Positions 23,901-34,766 of a stretch of DNA of 64,000 bases are shown in pieces. Position 1 is the stretch's first letter; the number at the start of each line of letters is the position of its first letter. Origin of the DNA: Tolypeutes matacus (lineage: Eukaryota; Chordata; Mammalia; Cingulata; Chlamyphoridae); assembly GCA_026826555.1 (NCBI GenBank), contig JAKSZT010038590.1, positions 1,104,683-1,168,682 on the forward strand, in the 5' to 3' direction. Under the pieces are notes generated by a model. It was not told the DNA's origin. It worked only from the letters and a program-made list of their open reading frames with translations, and made no database searches. The position numbers and the translations under genes are program-made.

Positions 23901-23912
23901 TTTCCCCCTTTT
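23901..23912 (-). promoter_or_regulatory. Polypurine tract of the provirus
   Basis: On the minus strand aaaagggggaaa abuts the TG start of the 3' LTR directly. This is the primer site for plus-strand DNA synthesis. Confidence 0.88.
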
Positions 23913-23929
23913 GATGCCCTTATAATTCT

Positions 23930-25671
23930 TTATGGGGCATCATCTGCTAACATGGGAACTTTTCTAGTCCCCAAGGGCTGATATTTAACATGAGGCATTA
24001 CTTGGTGTTTTAAGGCATTTAAACAGGAAGTGATGTATTGTGTTAGGTACCATAGAATGTATGGCCCAAAAGTTAAGAGGAAGAAGACTGAGGCTATTAC
24101 TGGCATAAATGGCAAAATCCAGGAAAGGAGATACTAGAAGTAGTTCCCATGGGCAGATGTCTGATATACATGGTTTAAGCAGTCTTTGGCTCATTCCTTT
24201 AGTAGGGCCACCTTGTCTCTAACTATTCCTGAGGAATTTGCAGAGAAACAGCATTCTTCCCCCTGGGCCTGGCAGATCTCCCCTGAACCTGTGGTGAGCA
24301 AGTCTAATCCTCACCTGTTTTCTAAAGCCACTTCTGTCAATGAGTGTATCTGGTCTTGCAACCCACTGAGAGCCCCTGATATTTCTGCAAAGTCATTTGA
24401 TATTTCCCATGCTAGTGTTTGTAAGCCCTCCTGACCAACAGTGAGTAAGGCCCCTGTTACTGCTGCACTCCTGACTACTCCTAGTCCTAAGAGTATCAGA
24501 ATTGCTTGTATTGCTCATTTGGCTCAGGAGAGCTCTCCAGACAATTCATCTCCATAACAAAGAACAATGGTACTGGCCAAGCCAGGTAGCAGATGTCCTG
24601 GTCATTCTGGTGTAGGCACTGGTAGGCAATGGTGCCACAGACCCAGAGGGTGGAGTTTGTGGTTCTTTGGTCAGGATCCTTGAGTGGGAGGGTGGTGTTA
24701 CTGTTGGTCCTTCCAAGAGGAAGTATGGTTGAAGGAGACCTGGTAGTTATGTTTTTACAGTTAGCCAGTTTTCCTAGGGGTTTGTTTATGCAGACTGGGA
24801 AGGGTCTGGTTCCCATTGCAGAGCTGACATGGGTCAGAAGGGTTTTATTCCATTGGACAAGTATGGGGAGGATGGTTAGACTGGAGGAAGTGCATAGCCA
24901 GCAGGAGGCAGATATGTTGCACCAAGATTCATTTAGGAGTAGGTGGAAATTTCGAACCTGGTTCAAAAGGATGTTGTGGGTGCTGTTCTAACTTTGACTT
25001 TTAGCATCTGGGCAACTTTACTGATATTTTTCATCAGGGTTTTCTCTGGGGGGGCGTAGGTTACCAAGATCAGTTGGAACAGTATGAGGTCCCCTGGGTC
25101 TGGCCCTAATGGGTTGTATATTCTGATTCCTAGCTTTAGTCCTGTTTGGGCCTTTAAAAAGGTATTTTCTGATCTGGTGGTTATGTTTAATAAGGTGAGT
25201 TTTATGGGGTCACAGATTTCTATGCTACACCCTGTTGGGCTGGGGATTTTCTTTAGTAGATATGGAAAAGTTGCTCGGAACCTCTTCCAAGGATCTGTGG
25301 CACCTACCAGCAAGCTCCAAGAATGGCAGAATCCTCCATTCTTTTGGGGGTCTTGGCAGAGGTATTTGTCATAACTTCCATAGTGGCAACCCCTACACCC
25401 TCTCCTGGGGGCAGATATGGGGGCATGGGTGTATGGGGCAACTAGCAAGGTGTAAGGAGAGTGATTTTGGATTGCCCTGCAAGTGTCAAATATTAGAGGC
25501 TGAAGTTGCACCTGCTGAGAACAAGACTTTCGCATTCAGCACAGATTGTTTGCCCCAGCTTTGACTAACTTGCAGCTGCCATAGATTTTGGGGGTGGGTA
25601 TTGGCTCCTAGGAAGGAGGCAAGGAAGGAAAGGACAAGCAAGTCAAGGCACAGAAGCATCCTATTATACAC
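23930..25671 (-). pseudogene. env: Proviral env (SU and TM), degenerate
   Basis: The frame opens at 25671 with a hydrophobic signal peptide (LLCLDLLVLSFLASF). Between about 25535 and 25486 the reading shifts frame into SU, which continues open to 24963 and again from 24966 to 24496. The SU contains the CWLC motif that in gammaretroviruses holds SU to TM. TM follows with a hydrophobic fusion-peptide-like start near 24490, the immunosuppressive-domain region and the CX6CC cysteines at 24248-24274, and ends with a membrane anchor (VFFLLTFGPYILWYL) and a stop at 23930. A TGA at 24311-24313 lies just before the GLDLL block of the immunosuppressive region. Frameshifts and stops make it non-functional. 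No product longer than about 190 residues is open. Confidence 0.92.
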
Positions 25672-25959
25672 CAGTATGCAATTGCAATTAGGGCTCTATT
25701 CACAACAGTCCAGTCTGCAGGGCCACAGTGGTGACTCCAACTCCAAATACCAAAACGAGTGGGCCATATAAGCACAGGATCCAGCAGGATCAGGGGTTCA
25801 TTCAGCAGGCATTTGATGAGTTTGGTGCTCAGGGATCCCAGGTGACTCACATTCTCAAGGGATGGCTGGGTATGGGTTGGGCTGTCCAGTTGTCCTGCTT
25901 TTTATCTGGGTGTGCCTTCTTGACCCTGGAATCATGGATCCAAGGGACAATGCCTGCAA

Positions 25960-26620
25960 CATTAAGAGCAGTAGGAGTTACAAGGATCACAGTATGTGGG
26001 CCTGTCCAGGAAGACTGAAGGGGTTCTTTTTTTCCAGTCTTTGACCCATACTAGGTCCCTTGTCCAGCGGCAGTGCACCAGGTGTCCCAGTGGGATGAGA
26101 TTTTGAGACAAGACAGTTTTATGTATTTCAGCTGGGGTTTTCCTTAGCTGCTGGAGAACGGAATCATGCATTTAACTTTCCCTGAACTCTGGGGCCTGTG
26201 AGCAGTATGGAGTTTCCACTTGATTCCTAACATTTTTGCTAGCTCTTGGACTACAGCAGCCATGAAGGCTGGGCCATTGTCAATTCCAATAGACAGTGGC
26301 AGCCTGTGTTGTGGAATGATTTCTGTAAGTAAAGCCCTGGTCACTTCTCTTGCCTTTTCAGTGTGAGTGGGGAAATCTTCGACCCAATCTGAAAAGGTTC
26401 ATATCATCACCAACAGATATTTTACCCGCAACTTTGTTTCACTTCTGTGAAGTCTACTGTGAGATTTTCAAAGGGGGCTGTCCCCATGTGCTGGACACCT
26501 GCCAGAGCATTGGAGCCCTGCAAAGGGTTATTTTTGGCACAAATTTGGCACTGGCTGCTGATGGTGGCACAGAAAGATGCTAGCCAGGCTACGTAGTAAT
26601 ATCTCCCAAGCAAGACTTCT
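25960..26620 (-). pseudogene. pol: Proviral integrase region, degenerate
   Basis: The zinc-binding end and the first catalytic block (LTVDFTE) lie in the open stretch 26613-26422. The second block (GIDNGPAF) and PQSSG motif lie in 26344-26144, and a C-terminal WVKDW block near 26050. The three pieces are in different frames or separated by stops. The third catalytic acidic residue, normally Glu two residues after the glycine-lysine/glutamine of PQSSG, reads Lys (26171-26173), consistent with a G-to-A change. The DDE triad is therefore broken as well as the frame. Confidence 0.9.
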
Positions 26621-27331
26621 AGCGAAGGTTTTCCTAGGTGGGTAAATTGGTGGTATCACTGGATGAAGGCATGAGCATCTTGTTTTGGGACAAAAGTCCA
26701 GTCATCCGGAAGCAGCCAAGTTCCTTCGGGGGTTCAGCTTCCCCCTTTTCTCTTAGCCCATTCCCATTCTTCTGGGTATAGCTTAGTTGATCAGTCTCTT
26801 GTCCTAAGAGGGACAGCTGCAGTGTTAATTCTGGGACTTGTATTCCATGGATTCCTTCAGCTGTTTGTCAGGCTGCTTTGTTGGCTAGCCTGTTTCCTTG
26901 AGTGACCATGTCAATTCCTTTCAGATGTCCTTGGTAGTGAATGATGATGACTTTGTCTGGTTTCCAGATTCCTTCTAACAGTTAGAGAATTTCTTCTTTG
27001 TTTTTTATCTCCTTTCCCCCTGTGGTTAGGAGACCTCTTTCTTTATTGATTGCCCTGTGGTTATGAATGGTAGCAAATGCATACTCAGATTCAGTGTAAA
27101 TGTTTAACACTTGCCCGGCAGCTAGCTGCAGGCCTCGGACCAGAGCTCAGAGTTCTGTTCATTGTGCAGACCATCCCTGTGGTAGAGACACTGCTTTCAC
27201 CACCCATTCGGTAGTGGTGACTGCATATCCAGCAAGCTTTTCCCAGTTTTTAACTATACTGTTCCCATCTGTAAATAGTGTCTGATCTGGGGAAGGGAGT
27301 GGTTTGTCTTGGAGGTCAGGGCAACTGGCTT

Positions 27332-27343
27332 AAAATTCCTCAG
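27332..27343. repeat. Target-site duplication of the nested L1
   Basis: The 12-mer aaaattcctcag here is repeated exactly at 27554-27565 after the L1 A-rich tail. Confidence 0.93.
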
Positions 27344-27553
27344 GAGGTGTGGGAGGTGGGCAACATGGGAATCCCAGTGGGTTCCGTGTAATATTTTGGG
27401 TATCTAAGCACCTCTTAAAATACATTTATATATATACATAAATAACAATTTTGTAAGCAAATGCACATATATGCATATATATTTATATATCATTTTGCAA
27501 ATGTTGGTATGTATTGTGAAAATATTGATTTTTACCCACAATAAAAATAAAAA
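27344..27553 (+). mobile_element. L1 3' end nested in proviral pol
   Basis: A 210-bp 5'-truncated L1 starting gaggtgtgggaggtgggcaac and ending in an A-rich tail. It matches the minus-strand end of the young L1 at 43.38-43.61 kb. Exact 12-bp target duplications flank it. It inserted after the provirus and in the opposite orientation. Confidence 0.95.
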
Positions 27554-28204
27554 AAAATTCCTCAGTCACTTCAACACAGTCATGCTCACAAGCCCCTTCC
27601 TCATCAGGCAAAAAGGTGGCAGTGTTTAGACTGTGCAGTGTCTCTATTGTCACTCTGGGGTTTTCACAGAGTAAACCTTGTGAGCCAGGGATTCAATATC
27701 CACCAATGCCCATGTGAGTTCATTAGGGCAGTGACTGCGTGTGACACCATAACATTAATTGCCTGTCCATGAGTTAATTTATTGGTTTCTTTAATGATGG
27801 TTATGGTTTCTGCCAGGGCTTTTAGGCAGGGTGGCCACCCTGAAGCCATGGGGTCCAGCTGCTTGGGGAGATAAGCGATGGGTCTTTGCCAGGAGCCAAC
27901 TGTTTGTGTGAGAACCCCCAATGCTACTTTGCTCTTTTCATGGGTGAACAGGTTAAAGTTTGAGTTACATCCAGGAGCCCCATGGCAGGGGCTCGGCCAA
28001 GTTGTCTTTTGATGTTTTGAAAGGCCCCCTGTTGAGCTTCTCCACAGGCAAGAGGCTCTTTTTCTGGACCTGCCAGAACTTGTAATGGGGTTTGTCCATG
28101 GCTGCAAACCTGGGAATCCAGATGCGGCAGAATCCTGCAGCCCCAAGGAACTCATGAAGCTTTCTTTTTGTGGTGGGATGAGGGATGGTGCAGATCACTT
28201 TCTT

Positions 28205-29410
28205 TCATTTGGGTCCAAGCATCCAATGTCCTTGTGTGATGTTGAGCACCAGGTACTTGACCTGTTGTTTGCAAATTTGGGCCTTTTTCCAAGACACTTT
28301 GTACCCAGTCTGTGTTAGAAGTTGTAGGAGATTCTGGGTCCCATTCCAGCAGTCTTCTTCCATCTCACTGGCAAATAGGAGGTCATCCACATATTGCAAG
28401 AGGGCACACCTGCAGTCTTCCCAGGGTAGGTGGCTAAATCTGCTGCCAAGGCTTCCCCAAGAAGGGTAGGGGAGTTTTTGAAGCTTTGTGGGAATCAGGT
28501 GTAGGTTAGCTGAGTTTTCTGCTGGGTTTGGGGATCTTCCCATTCAAAGGAAACAGAGGCTGGCTTGGGGTGGAGGGGGGCCAGCTGCAGGCAGATGAAG
28601 GCATCTTTCAGGTCCAGGCAAGTGAACCAGGTGGCTTCAGGTGGCAGCTGTCCTACCAAAGGGTACAGGTTGGGGACAACTTGATATAAGGTGAGAGTGG
28701 CATTATTAATGGCTGATAAATCCTGTACTGGTTGATATATGGTCTCATCTGGCTTTTTTACTGGTAATAATGGGGTGTTCCAGAGTGATTGGCACTCAAT
28801 TAGGATTCCCTCTTTTATCAGGTGATCCATGTGTTCGGCCATGCTCAATTTCGCTTCACAGGGAATCAGATACTTCTTCTGCCGGGCTGGGGCCGCTCCA
28901 GGCTTCAGGTCAATGATGATGGGTGCATGGTTCCATGCCATTCCTGGTGGGTTTTTTTCCACCCAAACCTGGGGGGAAAGTTCCAACAGTTTTTCTGGAT
29001 TCTGGCCTGAACTTTCTTCCACATGAAGTCTCCATTTTTTGCATTGGGGTACTATGATGAGGAGAGTGAGGCTGGTCCCGAGGCTTAAGCTTGCTGGCCC
29101 TTCACGTTTGAAGGTAATCTGGGCTCCCAGTTTGGCTAAGAGGTCCCTACCAAGGAGGAGTGCTGGACATTCAGGCAGGTACAGAAATTCATGAGACACT
29201 TCGTGATCACCAAGCTGGCAAGTTCTTGACTGGCAAAAAGGCTGTTGGGTTGACTGGTCTCCAGTTGCTCCTATGATATTAGTGGTTTTTCCACTAAAAG
29301 GGGTGATGGGGGTTGTGACCACTGAATATTCAGTACCAGTGTCCACTATGAAAGTCATTCACTGGCCCCCAACTTGTAGTTTGACCAGGTTCATCAGGGC
29401 CAAGTTCCAG
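28205..29410 (-). pseudogene. pol: Proviral protease and reverse transcriptase, degenerate
   Basis: From 29358 the frame encodes an aspartic protease (FIVDTGTEYSVV active site and LLGRDLLAKLGAQI) followed by the RT N-terminus (PVKKPDETIYQPVQDLSAIN) for 287 codons. A frameshift near 28.5 kb moves to a second frame. There the RT active site YVDD (28382-28393) is intact, followed by LLFASEMEEDCWNGTQNLL. The protease Asp-Thr-Gly and RT YVDD are unaltered although the polyprotein is broken. Gene order and motifs are those of gammaretroviral pol. Confidence 0.93.
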
Positions 29411-29439
29411 TGAGCCCAGTCACCCCTTTTCAGTGTTGA

Positions 29440-31080
29440 GCCTTGCCAGCCTGATTAGATGGCCTTGGGGCTCAGGTCACTATTTTCCTTTAGAGTTGTA
29501 CCCTCTATGTTTCTGAGTCTTTTTGGGGTGCTCTTTTTTCCAGTGTCCACTTTCTTTGCAGTAGGCACATTGATCTCTGTCCAGAGGCACCCTTCTGCTG
29601 CTTGTCTCCCCTTTTTGATGTGGCTCTTCTCATCTGGTGGGGTCAGGATTTTTCAAGGCTACTGCCAGTAGGGAGGCTTGATGTTTTATTTACTTCTTGA
29701 CTTCTCATTTGGTGGCTTCATCTCAATTGACGAATACTTTGTTGGTGGCTTCCAGGAGTTGAGAGATGTTCATCCTTGTGAACCCTTCTAATTTTTGGAG
29801 CTTCCTTTTAATGTCCATTGCTGCCTGTGCAGCAAAGGTAGCATTCACCATTATCTGGTTTTCTGGAGCTTCTGGGTCAAAAAGGGTGTAGATTCTGAAG
29901 TCCTCACAAAGCCATTCATAGAAATTTCCCAGAGATTCACTGGGCTTTTGAGTAACTAAAGTTGTCTTTGTCATGTTTGTGGATCATTTTGTCCCTTCTT
30001 GGACACCTCAGAGGAGCACTTCCCAATATTGCTGGAGTGCAGCCCATCCTTGATCAGTGTTGAAGTACCAGTTTCATTGGGCCTCTGGTGCTGCTTCTCA
30101 TGCCCAATTTTCTGGGTTTAAAATGCCAGTAGGGGCCTGCTCCTGCAGCCACTTTTGGGCTTTCATCAGAATCCATTGTTTCTCTTTCATATTAAAAAAA
30201 GTCAGGAGTAGTTGGTGGCAATCATCCCAAGTAAGACGATGGATTTGGAAAATAGATTTCATGATAAAAATAAGGGCCTGGGGTTTTTCAAAGTAGGACC
30301 GGTGTGGTGCTTCCAGTTTAAAAGGTCTGCAGTTGTGAAGGACTGATAGTATATTACAGTCCTCCCAGGTCTGATGGTACCATACTTGCCAATCTGGGTT
30401 GGATGCTGTGTTTCATGGAGAGGCATTTGTAATGTGGGCTGTGCTGACCAGAACCTCCTTGCTATTGGGGTTCCATGGCTTTCCTCAGAGGGGGTTGATG
30501 TTCCCAGAGGGACTGAAAGTGGGGGTATTTCTGGGAGATCTGCCTGCACTCCCAGGCTAGAAGGAGAGGCTAGAGCAGCCAAAGCATATTGTGGTGGTGG
30601 GGGGTGTGTGTCCTCCTCTGAGGACTCTTGATGAATGACTGGCTTCCAGATCCCTGTTCCCTGTGCAACCAAGACTCTGCTCTGTCCCTTTTATCCAACC
30701 CACAATTGAACACAAGGGGTCAGAGTCTGGGCTATCTTTAACCAAGAATCGATGTAGGGAAACTGATCAGGGTGGCCAGGAGTTCCTGTGACAATGAGCC
30801 ACACTGCAATGACTCTGGCTATATCCAGGGTCCCTTCTGAGGGCCAGTCAACATTAAAGTTGGCTACTCTACCTCACATAAGGTTCAGAGGGTGCCAAGT
30901 TTCATCTGGATGCCATAATCTCTGGGAAAACCTTTCTTGAAAGTCTTGAGTGTGCAGTTTAAGACAGTAAGTTTTGACTATGATGAGCCCATACCCTGCA
31001 TCAGTGGTGCAAGACAGACAAGGGAAGTATTCACCTCTTTCAAGGCCACTCAGATGCCCACCTGTCCACATCTCTCACAA
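29440..31080 (-). pseudogene. gag: Proviral gag (MA, p12-like, CA, NC), degenerate
   Basis: MA shows DWPSEGT and GHPDQFPYI blocks near 30.75-30.86 kb. A proline-rich p12-like segment with PPPPQY (a late-domain-like motif) opens the 137-codon frame at 30672-30259, which continues into the CA start (SFTTADLLNWK). The CA C-terminus (PSESLGNFYEWL, FDPEAPENQ, DIKRKLQKLEG) lies at 29974-29723. A single NC zinc knuckle lies at 29528-29569 and reads [14 protein letters not shown], with His in place of the fourth Cys. Several stops and frame changes disrupt the polyprotein. Confidence 0.92.
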
Positions 31081-31620
31081 GAACTTTGGCTCATCTTAGC
31101 TAAGGCATGCAGGCAATGTTTGGGGTGGGCCCTTGTGCTGTATGACATAGCCACTGAAAACAGGTTAGGGTCCACATGGGCTCTGTGGCATAAAGCTTTG
31201 GAGTCACAGACTGGAATAACAGAGACAAGCCTCTGTCATCCTCACTCACACACACAATCACTCAGAAGTTGCACAGTCCCTTTCTCAGGAATTAAGAGTA
31301 ATAAGTCCACACCCTGAGATGGTGGCACAAGATATACCGGGATGGGTTTACCTCTTCTGGGGCCACTCAGATGCCCATCTGTCTGGATCTCTCATGAGAA
31401 CTTTGGCTCATCTTAGCTAAGGCACCTAGACAAAGTTCAGGTGAGCCATTATGCCATATGACATAGCCACGGAAAACAGGTTAGCACCCACACAGGCTCC
31501 ATAACATACGCAGTGGAGTCACAGACTGGTACAGCAGATGCAAGCCTCTGCCATACTCACTCACTCACTCACACAGTCACTCAGAGGTTATGCAGTCCCT
31601 CCCACAGGGATTACCCTATT
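31000..31620. repeat. Tandem duplication (about 317-bp period) in the proviral leader
   Basis: The block starting ggccactcagatgcccacctgtc at 31044 recurs at 31361 as ggccactcagatgcccatctgtc. The copies stay alignable for about 250 bp through aactttggctcatcttagctaagg, tatgacatagccac and gtggagtcacagac. It lies between the PBS and gag, the region that holds packaging and splice-donor signals in related retroviruses. Confidence 0.88.
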
Positions 31621-31914
31621 CTGGAATCTCAGTATTTGAAATTATAGGTGGTGATCAGTCTCCTGTTCCGCCCAGAGATGGGCCCAACTGAGGACTTGGC
31701 ACCCAGGGCCTTAACTTTCTAGAGTCTTCTGGCACTGTTCAGTCCTCCTCCCCACTGAGTCAGGCTGGGGTGTGGGGAAATGGCCCATGGGGACCATTTC
31801 AGAAGGAGGTTCCATTGAAAGGACAGGTGGCACCCAACTTGTTCACTCAGAGATCACCACTGGCCATGCCTGTCAGCCCCAAGCTGGAGGCACAATGGAC
31901 CTGCACAGTTTGGT

Positions 31915-31932
31915 TTCCCAGTCAGGGAACCA
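31915..31932 (-). promoter_or_regulatory. Primer-binding site, tRNA-Glu type
   Basis: The minus strand reads tggttccctgactgggaa, two bases inside the 5' LTR. It differs at one position from the complement of the mammalian tRNA-Glu 3' end (tggttccctgaccgggaa). Confidence 0.9.
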
Positions 31933-31934
31933 AA

Positions 31935-32392
31935 TGTTGCAGCAGAAATGAGACTTATATGATGAGAAAGCCCAAATGGCAATCAGAGAGGCAGAGGAAC
32001 AAAGTTTATTATGCATGGGCCCAGAGGAGAATTCAGTCTCCAAATTCTGAGCCCTGTGTCAGGATTTTCATAAGTTTATATAGGAACTCTAAGTGGAGCT
32101 CTAAGCAGGGAAATTCCTAAGCAAGTGGGCAGGCAGGGTTACAAAAGCAAAAAGGGTGAGGTTAGCTTATCTTCCTAAAACACAGGGCTATTAGGGAGGA
32201 AAAGAGTCATTATCTGTTTAGAGTTGTATATTCCAGTTCAAAAGGGGCAGGTCAGGTGTGCTTATCTTCCTAAGGATGTGGATTCCATGGAGAAAAGGGG
32301 AGGAGGGAAGAAAAGGGACCAAGGGGAGTTTGTTTTCCTAAAGCTGTGGGTTTCTGCTGAGGGGGGTTAGGGTCCCAGCACTTCCCTTATCA
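31935..32392 (-). mobile_element. 5' LTR of the provirus
   Basis: The 458-bp LTR starts TGATAAGGGAAG and ends CTGCTGCAACA on the minus strand (TG...CA). A TATA-like tatataaa lies at 32075-32082 and the poly(A) signal AATAAA at 32005-32010, in the right order for U3-R-U5. It is followed by the 4-bp target duplication atat at 32393-32396. Confidence 0.93.
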
Positions 32393-32396
32393 ATAT

Positions 32397-33360
32397 GAGA
32401 AATAACTTTAGAATATGTATAAAATGGGTTGTATCTGCTTAGTCATATAAAAATGCTTAAGATTTATTTCTGTCTTTGAATCTCTGCAGATTGCCTCTGA
32501 TGCATCACATTTGGCTTTAATTTTTATTCAATGATAAAATTGTTTTTCTTTCTCTTCTACCTTTTTAAACAGGTTTATTTTTGTTGGGGAATGATTGTAT
32601 TTTTATTTATATTTCCCCAAGATTTACTGGCACCTAAATAGATATATATCTTAAACTGAAAGCATTACCTTCCTCCAAACAAGTGAAACTTACATCTTAA
32701 TTAATTGCTCCACTTGGCATCCCAGAAAAAATACTTGAAACCCCCTTTCAGCACCACAGAAACCTTATGAAGTCTTGTTATTTTCTCTGCACTGAGCACT
32801 ATTGTTACCTTTCATCACCTCCCAATCTCACATGCAAATATGCCCACACATAATTCATTTACCTTCAATGTCAGTTTAAATGTTATTTCATCTGAATTCC
32901 TCCTTTATCTGAACTGCCACCTATTTTAGCCTTTCCCTTCTCTGACCAAGTTTTCTTGAACAGAACACTATGTCTTCAGGCAATACCTGTATTATGTAAT
33001 TATATCTTTATTTAATCATTTGTTTCATTGTATTCCATTTTTCCCATGGAACTAATTGCAGAGAAATAAATCCCAGAACCTTAAAATAAGAGAGGTTCCC
33101 CTTTGACCATTACATATGAAGTAAATTCTAGAAGAAGTCCTTCTCAACAATAACCAAATCTGCCCTCAGATAAGTTGCCCCCAAATGTCTGCAGTAAGAT
33201 TACACAATAATCCTCAGATTAAAATTCATTTTCAAAATAAAAGTGGTCTATCTCTCCTGGGGAAAATTCTCACCTGTACTAGTCTGAACTCAAAGAGATG
33301 GAAAATCCAGGGACACTCGGTCATTACTGAGGATGCTATCACCGCATTCCAGAGCTCAGA
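32397..33360. other. Unassigned AT-rich stretch
   Basis: No gene or repeat family recognised. Confidence 0.45.
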
Positions 33361-34060
33361 GCTTCTTTATTTTTTAATTTTATTAGAGAAGGTGAGGATT
33401 TTCAGAAAAATCATTAATAAATTACAGGATTCCTGTATACCACTCACCAACAACAACCTACAATGGTGTGGATATTTGTTACATATTTTGATAGGACATT
33501 TTTATAATTGCCCAATTAATATATGTCCATGGTTTAACTTACAGCTCAATGTTTGCGTAGTGTAATTTCATGGATTTTTACTTAAAACTTATGTTACCAT
33601 ATATACAATCTAACATTTCCCCTTTTAATCATATTCAGGTCTATATTTCAGTGCTGTTAACTGTGTTCATAATGTTGTGCCACTATCACCACCATCCATT
33701 ACCAAAACATTTTCATCATTCCATATAAGAGCCATATATATTTTAATCCTTAGCTTCCCATTCCCTCTCCCCACTCTATCCCTGGTAACCTATATTCCAG
33801 ATTGTGACTCTATGAGTTTGCTTATTCTAATTGTTTCAAATCAGGGAGATCATACAATATTCGTCCTTTTGTGCCTGTCTTATTTCGGTCAACATGTCTT
33901 CAAGGTTCATCCATGTTGTCACATGTACCAAGAAATCTTTCTATTTTACAACTGAATAATAATCCATTGTATGTACATACCATGGTATATACTACATTTT
34001 ATTTATCCATTCATTGATTCATGGACACTTGAGTTGTCAAATTTTCTTTCTTGCTCTAGA
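33361..34060 (-). mobile_element. Old L1 (L1M-like) 3' end, antisense
   Basis: Plus-strand text is the typical antisense 3' UTR and ORF2 end of old L1: tttaattttattagagaagg, catattcaggtctatatttcag, cttcaaggttcatccatgttgtcac and tccattcattgattcatggacac. Open frames of 92 and 126 codons here are artefacts. Confidence 0.8.
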
Positions 34061-34755
34061 AAAATCACTACTGATAGTACCTCTTTATGTTGTTGATAAC
34101 TTTATCAGCCTTGCATAAAAAGGGTGCACCCTCTTTACCTTGAATGCCAATGAATAATATTCTTATTAAAGTATCACTAAAGAAAAAATTTCCATTCAAT
34201 TATGTAAAACATGTATATACATATAATGAAAATAGGTTATATCTTTTCATTCTGTACTTGCTCTAAAATATCCAAAAGCAACCTTCAATCCTTTTCCCAG
34301 AGGTCTCACTGTTTTGTGGATTCTGGTTGTGGGGGCCAGTGTTGTAGAGAACTACCAGAAAGAGAATCAGTCCTACTGAAGTCTTGTAAAACTACAAATA
34401 TTCTCTCAGGTTGGGAGCATCAATGTACTGTATAAGTACAAATAGCAATGCTGGCAATACATATTTAATGGAAAGCTATTTTTCATGTATCTAGTGTGCA
34501 TGTACTTTACTATCAAGGAATAAAACTAACATAGAACACAGATCTCTTCAATTCAGAATTATCTGATGTCATAAAGACTATAAAATCCTATAAGTCTCAA
34601 ATATTAGGCAGTCAAAGGAATGAATTATCCAGTTTCATTACTGATTTGACTATAAATAGATTGTGTTTCAACTATTTTTAAATAAAATTAATATTGTAAA
34701 GGTCTTAGGGCACCTGCTGGGAGACATAAAAAGAAATTACTTGTGATGAAATATC
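34061..34755. other. Unassigned AT-rich stretch
   Basis: No gene or repeat recognised. Confidence 0.4.
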
Positions 34756-34766
34756 AAGCAATATAT

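Larger units (their letters stand above)
26620..28200 (-). pseudogene. pol: Proviral RT connection/RNase H region, split by an L1
   Basis: The RT thumb/connection part (KLHEFLGAAGFCRIWIP) lies at 28198-27965. The RNase H start (KVALGVLTQTVGSWQRPIAYL) lies at 28155-27664. RNase H resumes left of the nested L1 with an L-FTDG-like strand near 27270-27285 and [12 protein letters not shown] near 27100. Frameshifts separate the pieces and a 210-bp L1 3' end interrupts them at 27344-27553. Confidence 0.88.
23767..32392 (-). mobile_element. Class I endogenous retrovirus (ERV-E-like, gammaretroviral) provirus
   Basis: This is a complete proviral layout on the minus strand. It runs 5' LTR (31935-32392), PBS, long leader, gag, protease-RT-RNase H-integrase, env, polypurine tract, then 3' LTR (23767-23900). 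The PBS matches 17 of 18 bases of the complement of the tRNA-Glu 3' end, which defines ERV-E by the usual naming. The flanks atat (23763-23766) and atat (32393-32396) are a 4-bp target duplication, as in gammaretroviruses. All three gene regions contain frameshifts or stops, and an L1 fragment is nested in pol, so the element cannot encode a virus. By eye the LTRs differ at 19 of 134 comparable positions, so it is old. Confidence 0.95.

Noticed and set aside
24629..25564. Plus-strand open frames of 96-120 codons opposite env
   Set aside because: They are antisense shadows of the degenerate env on the minus strand, without start context or family resemblance.
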